Assembly (NCBI GenBank): GCA_947176055.1 | Contig: CAMWPE010000114.1 | Coordinates: forward strand, 1 to 7,822 | Source of the DNA: an uncultured Desulfovibrio sp. | GTDB lineage: Bacteria > Desulfobacterota > Desulfovibrionia > Desulfovibrionales > Desulfovibrionaceae | DNA: 7,822 nucleotides | Direction: 5' to 3' | Part shown: piece after piece, positions 6,410 through 7,822 of the stretch | Numbering within the stretch: position 1 is the stretch's first letter | Layout of the letters: each line of letters starts with the position of its first letter | Translations under genes and position numbers: made by a program | The notes under the pieces: generated by a model | Told to the model about the DNA's origin: nothing | The model's database searches: none | Seen by the model: the letters and a program-made list of their open reading frames with translations, nothing else

Positions 6410-7354
6410 TTATTTGGATGCGTTGGGATCGTCGGCGGGATTGGTCGTCGCGACTTCGACCCAGTTCTTCGCTTTGCCGTCTTCGGTAACGTGAGGCGCG
6501 GACCAGGTTACGCCAAATTGCAGGTTCTCGTTAATCAGATCCTTGTTTTTATTGCTCCATACCGTAGCCATGTCGTCCCAGCGAATATCGTGGTACATGA
6601 AGTATTTAATCAGGATATGCCGCATATTTGTGACCGGTATCCAGCACATCAGAGCAAAGCCCCATAACATATTAATCACGAACCAGCCGCTGCCAAGGGC
6701 CTTGAAGTGACCGGTCATCAGATTATACATCAACCGTCTGCAGAGCGTAAAATAATCGGGATTGAATACCCAGGCGCAAAGGGAAAGGAGTCCGAAAATC
6801 ACGAAAGCTCCCAGATTACAATACATTTCCCGCGTGGTGTATTTATGCAGACCCTTGTCGGTTGTCCTGCGAACTATAAGCGCGATTCCTCCCCCCGCCA
6901 TCATGCACGAGCCAAAAAGAACCATCGCGTTAATAATATTGCCAAGGAAGATCATGAAACCGCATTTGGGGGATACGCCGCAGACCTGGATAAAGGCCGC
7001 GAAAATTACGATCATTATGCCTCCCATAAGCATATAGAGGCCCATATGGAAGGGATAGGTGCGAATCCAGAGCGGCAGATTGTGCTCGAATGTGGATTCC
7101 AGGAAAAAGATCTCCTTTCCCATGGCCTTGAGATCCATCCAGTGATCCACGTGCCTGGGTTTGGTCCACCAGTTGGTCTCCTCCATATAACTTCCGCCGT
7201 AGGCGGCCCGTTTGGGTCCTTCGTGCGGGATGGGATAAAGTTCCCAGCGGATATGCAGGGGGCTTGTTTTCATGAAAGTCCGGATCTTCAGGATAGCCAG
7301 GCATACGAAGCCCGCGGCGGCCAGATAGGCGAGAATGTAAAAAAGCGTGTACAT
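6410..7354 (-). CDS. NarI/DsrM-like membrane cytochrome b subunit
   Basis: Membrane anchor and heme b subunit that would exchange electrons with quinones and pass them to the Fe-S subunit encoded 42 bp downstream. From the chosen start it has 314 residues. Five hydrophobic helices lie near 2-22, 104-125, 132-161, 178-198 and 223-247, as in NarI. His103 (PFHMG, start of helix 2), His216 (GHFK), His246 (MRHIL, end of helix 5) and His255 are candidate heme ligands. A long polar loop (24-100) contains RWELYPIPHE and GGSYMEETNWWTKPRH, seen in proteins annotated nitrate reductase gamma subunit in anaerobes; it differs from classical DsrM. The ATG at 7354 was preferred to the in-frame ATG at 7381 because GGAG lies 5 nt before it and helix 1 follows immediately; the upstream ATG has no ribosome binding site. 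Confidence 0.87.
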   Translation of the reverse strand: MYTLFYILAYLAAAGFVCLAILKIRTFMKTSPLHIRWELYPIPHEGPKRAAYGGSYMEETNWWTKPRHVDHWMDLKAMGKEIFFLESTFEHNLPLWIRTYPFHMGLYMLMGGIMIVIFAAFIQVCGVSPKCGFMIFLGNIINAMVLFGSCMMAGGGIALIVRRTTDKGLHKYTTREMYCNLGAFVIFGLLSLCAWVFNPDYFTLCRRLMYNLMTGHFKALGSGWFVINMLWGFALMCWIPVTNMRHILIKYFMYHDIRWDDMATVWSNKNKDLINENLQFGVTWSAPHVTEDGKAKNWVEVATTNPADDPNASK

Positions 7355-7359
7355 AGACT

Positions 7360-7363
7360 CTCC
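7360..7363 (-). promoter_or_regulatory. Ribosome binding site deciding the NarI-like start
   Basis: GGAG (in GGAGAGTCT) ends 5 nt before the ATG at 7354 on the minus strand. The alternative start nine codons upstream (7381) is preceded by CCATCCCGTTA, with no Shine-Dalgarno match, and would add MVRALAGES before the first membrane helix. Confidence 0.75.
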
Positions 7364-7488
7364 GGCGAGCGCGCGAACCATTAACGGGATGGCCGCGCGT
7401 CAATTTTTCGCGGCGTCGGGGACGCGCGATATTTTCGCTTGCCGCAACCCGCGGACTTCGCGACGTTGGCGGGAAAAGCGTAAGATAA

Positions 7489-7513
7489 CCCGGCGCGCTC
7501 CGGCGCGACCGGG
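7489..7513 (-). repeat. GC-rich hairpin element, copy 2 (leader of NarI-like gene)
   Basis: CCCGG+CGCGC (7489-7498) pairs with GCGCG+CCGGG (7503-7513) around the loop TCCG, leaving one unpaired base at 7508: ten base pairs in all. It matches the element at 1363-1389 in both arms and in the position of the unpaired base; only the loop length differs. No T-run follows on the minus strand, so it is not a simple terminator. Confidence 0.5.
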
Positions 7514-7567
7514 ACGCGTCGCGACGAGGATTCGGCGGCTCCATCGTCGCAAATAAGGGATTTTTTA

Positions 7568-7596
7568 TTTATACTCCATTTTTTTAAAAATGAAAA
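7568..7596 (-). promoter_or_regulatory. Candidate sigma70-type promoter of the NarI-like/HdrD-like operon
   Basis: On the minus strand, TTTTCA (7591-7596, 4 of 6 to TTGACA) and TATAAA (7568-7573, 5 of 6 to TATAAT) are separated by exactly 17 bp in an AT-rich patch. Transcription would start near 7560, giving a leader of about 200 nt before the start codon at 7354. Confidence 0.5.
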
Positions 7597-7604
7597 GGGA
7601 TTTA

Positions 7605-7633
7605 TTGCTCATAATCGACAAGGCGCGTAATAT
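7605..7633 (+). promoter_or_regulatory. Weak candidate promoter of the partial plus-strand gene
   Basis: TTGCTC (7605-7610) and TAATAT (7628-7633, 4 of 6 to TATAAT) have 17-bp spacing. The -35 matches only its first three bases. It would start transcription near 7640, about 50 nt before the gene at 7693. Confidence 0.25.
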
Positions 7634-7638
7634 GGAAT

Positions 7639-7664
7639 AGCCCGGAGGTCGCGCTCCGGAGGCT
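7639..7664 (+). other. Leader hairpin before the partial gene
   Basis: AGCC+CGGAG (7639-7647) pairs with CTCCG+GGCT (7654-7664, two unpaired bases) around the loop GTCGCG, then TTTCGTTT follows. This resembles a weak terminator or attenuator on the plus strand, placed 17 nt before the GGAGG at 7682. No plus-strand gene upstream would need a terminator. Confidence 0.35.
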
Positions 7665-7692
7665 TTCGTTTCGCGCGGCGCGGAGGTAGTAT

Positions 7693-7822
7693 ATGGGCGA
7701 CGTAAGAATTTTCAGATTATCCGGAGAAGGCGCCGAAGAGCTGGGCGCGAGATACGCGGCGATCGAAAAGGATCTCCGCGTCCTTTTCGAAAAAAATATG
7801 GAAAAGTTGCTCGGGATTAAAT
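7693..7822 (+). CDS. N-terminal fragment of a DUF5655/NucS-like (nuclease-fold) protein
   Basis: The ATG at 7693 follows GGAGG with 6-nt spacing, an excellent ribosome binding site. The frame stays open for 43 codons to the window edge, so the gene is cut by the window and not broken. The visible protein starts MGDVRIFRLSGEGAEELGAR, followed by YAAIEKDLRVLFEKNMEKLLGIK (21-43). This pattern (a short strand, then a 'xIEKxLxxLxEKNxExxLG' helix) matches the start of bacterial proteins annotated DUF5655 or DUF91/NucS-like, in which a restriction-endonuclease-like core usually follows. The catalytic part lies outside the window, so the assignment rests on recalled N-terminal resemblance. It is transcribed away from the NarI-like operon. 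Confidence 0.72.
   Translation, partial: MGDVRIFRLSGEGAEELGARYAAIEKDLRVLFEKNMEKLLGIK

Larger units (their letters stand above)
7355..7692. other. Divergent intergenic region with long leader of the NarI-like gene
   Basis: About 340 bases without a supportable gene. From left to right it holds the ribosome binding site of the NarI-like gene, a GC-rich stretch (7385-7556) that would be its transcribed leader and contains a hairpin element at 7489-7513, an AT-rich patch (7557-7615) with a minus-strand promoter candidate, and a hairpin (7639-7664) before the plus-strand gene at 7693. No tRNA or known riboswitch pattern was recognised. Confidence 0.5.

Noticed and set aside
6410..7354. Naming the membrane subunit dsrM or tmcC
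   Set aside because: The helix layout fits the superfamily, but the polar loop motifs do not match what I recall of either protein, and the neighbouring dsrJOP or tmcA/D genes are absent.
6930..7544. 204-codon minus-strand ORF overlapping the NarI-like gene and its leader
   Set aside because: It reads the membrane gene in another frame and gives an Arg/Pro-rich sequence typical of a shadow frame in GC-rich DNA.
1..7822. tRNA, rRNA, CRISPR array, insertion sequence or prophage
   Set aside because: I looked for T-loop signatures, regularly spaced direct repeats and transposase or integrase motifs on both strands, and found none.

Overview
The window looks like chromosomal DNA from an anaerobic bacterium. 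The best guess is a Desulfovibrio-like member of the Desulfobacterota. Three things support this: an ArgJ whose N-terminus (LPKGFRAA... followed by a DLGLIFSD segment) resembles the sulfate-reducer type, a NarI-like/HdrD-like membrane electron-transfer module, and flavodoxin-fold redox proteins. This is inference from family resemblance only. Genes carry GGAG-type ribosome binding sites, and several end in hairpin-plus-T terminators. No rRNA, tRNA, CRISPR, transposase or phage gene is visible.

Layout. (1) Positions 34-2835, minus strand: asnS (asparaginyl-tRNA synthetase) followed by argJ (arginine biosynthesis). They are separated by a 190-bp spacer that contains a candidate promoter and a GC-rich hairpin; a strong terminator follows argJ. 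(2) Positions 2836-3165: a gene-free stretch with a symmetrical terminator hairpin. (3) Positions 3166-4671: two divergent flavoprotein genes sharing a 240-bp AT-rich control region. On the minus strand is a small flavodoxin. On the plus strand is a flavodoxin-fold oxidoreductase with a compact four-cysteine Fe-S motif and a twin-arginine export signal. (4) Positions 4727-7596, minus strand: a two-gene operon encoding a five-helix NarI/DsrM-like cytochrome b subunit and a DsrK/HdrD-like iron-sulfur subunit with two ferredoxin motifs and a CCG motif. It has a candidate promoter, a leader of about 200 nt and a terminator. (5) Positions 7693-7822, plus strand: the first 43 codons of a gene resembling DUF5655/NucS-like proteins, cut by the window end.

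How the parts work together. The NarI-like/HdrD-like pair most likely moves electrons between the membrane quinone pool (through heme b) and a cytoplasmic thiol/disulfide or other redox partner. The usual dsrJ, dsrO and dsrP companions are absent next to it. The neighbouring flavodoxin and the exported Fe-S flavoprotein are also electron carriers, but nothing in the sequence proves they are partners. The most unusual items are the Tat-exported Fe-S flavoprotein with a second, better-placed internal start, the free-standing NarI/HdrD module, and a shared hairpin element in the leaders of argJ and the NarI-like gene.
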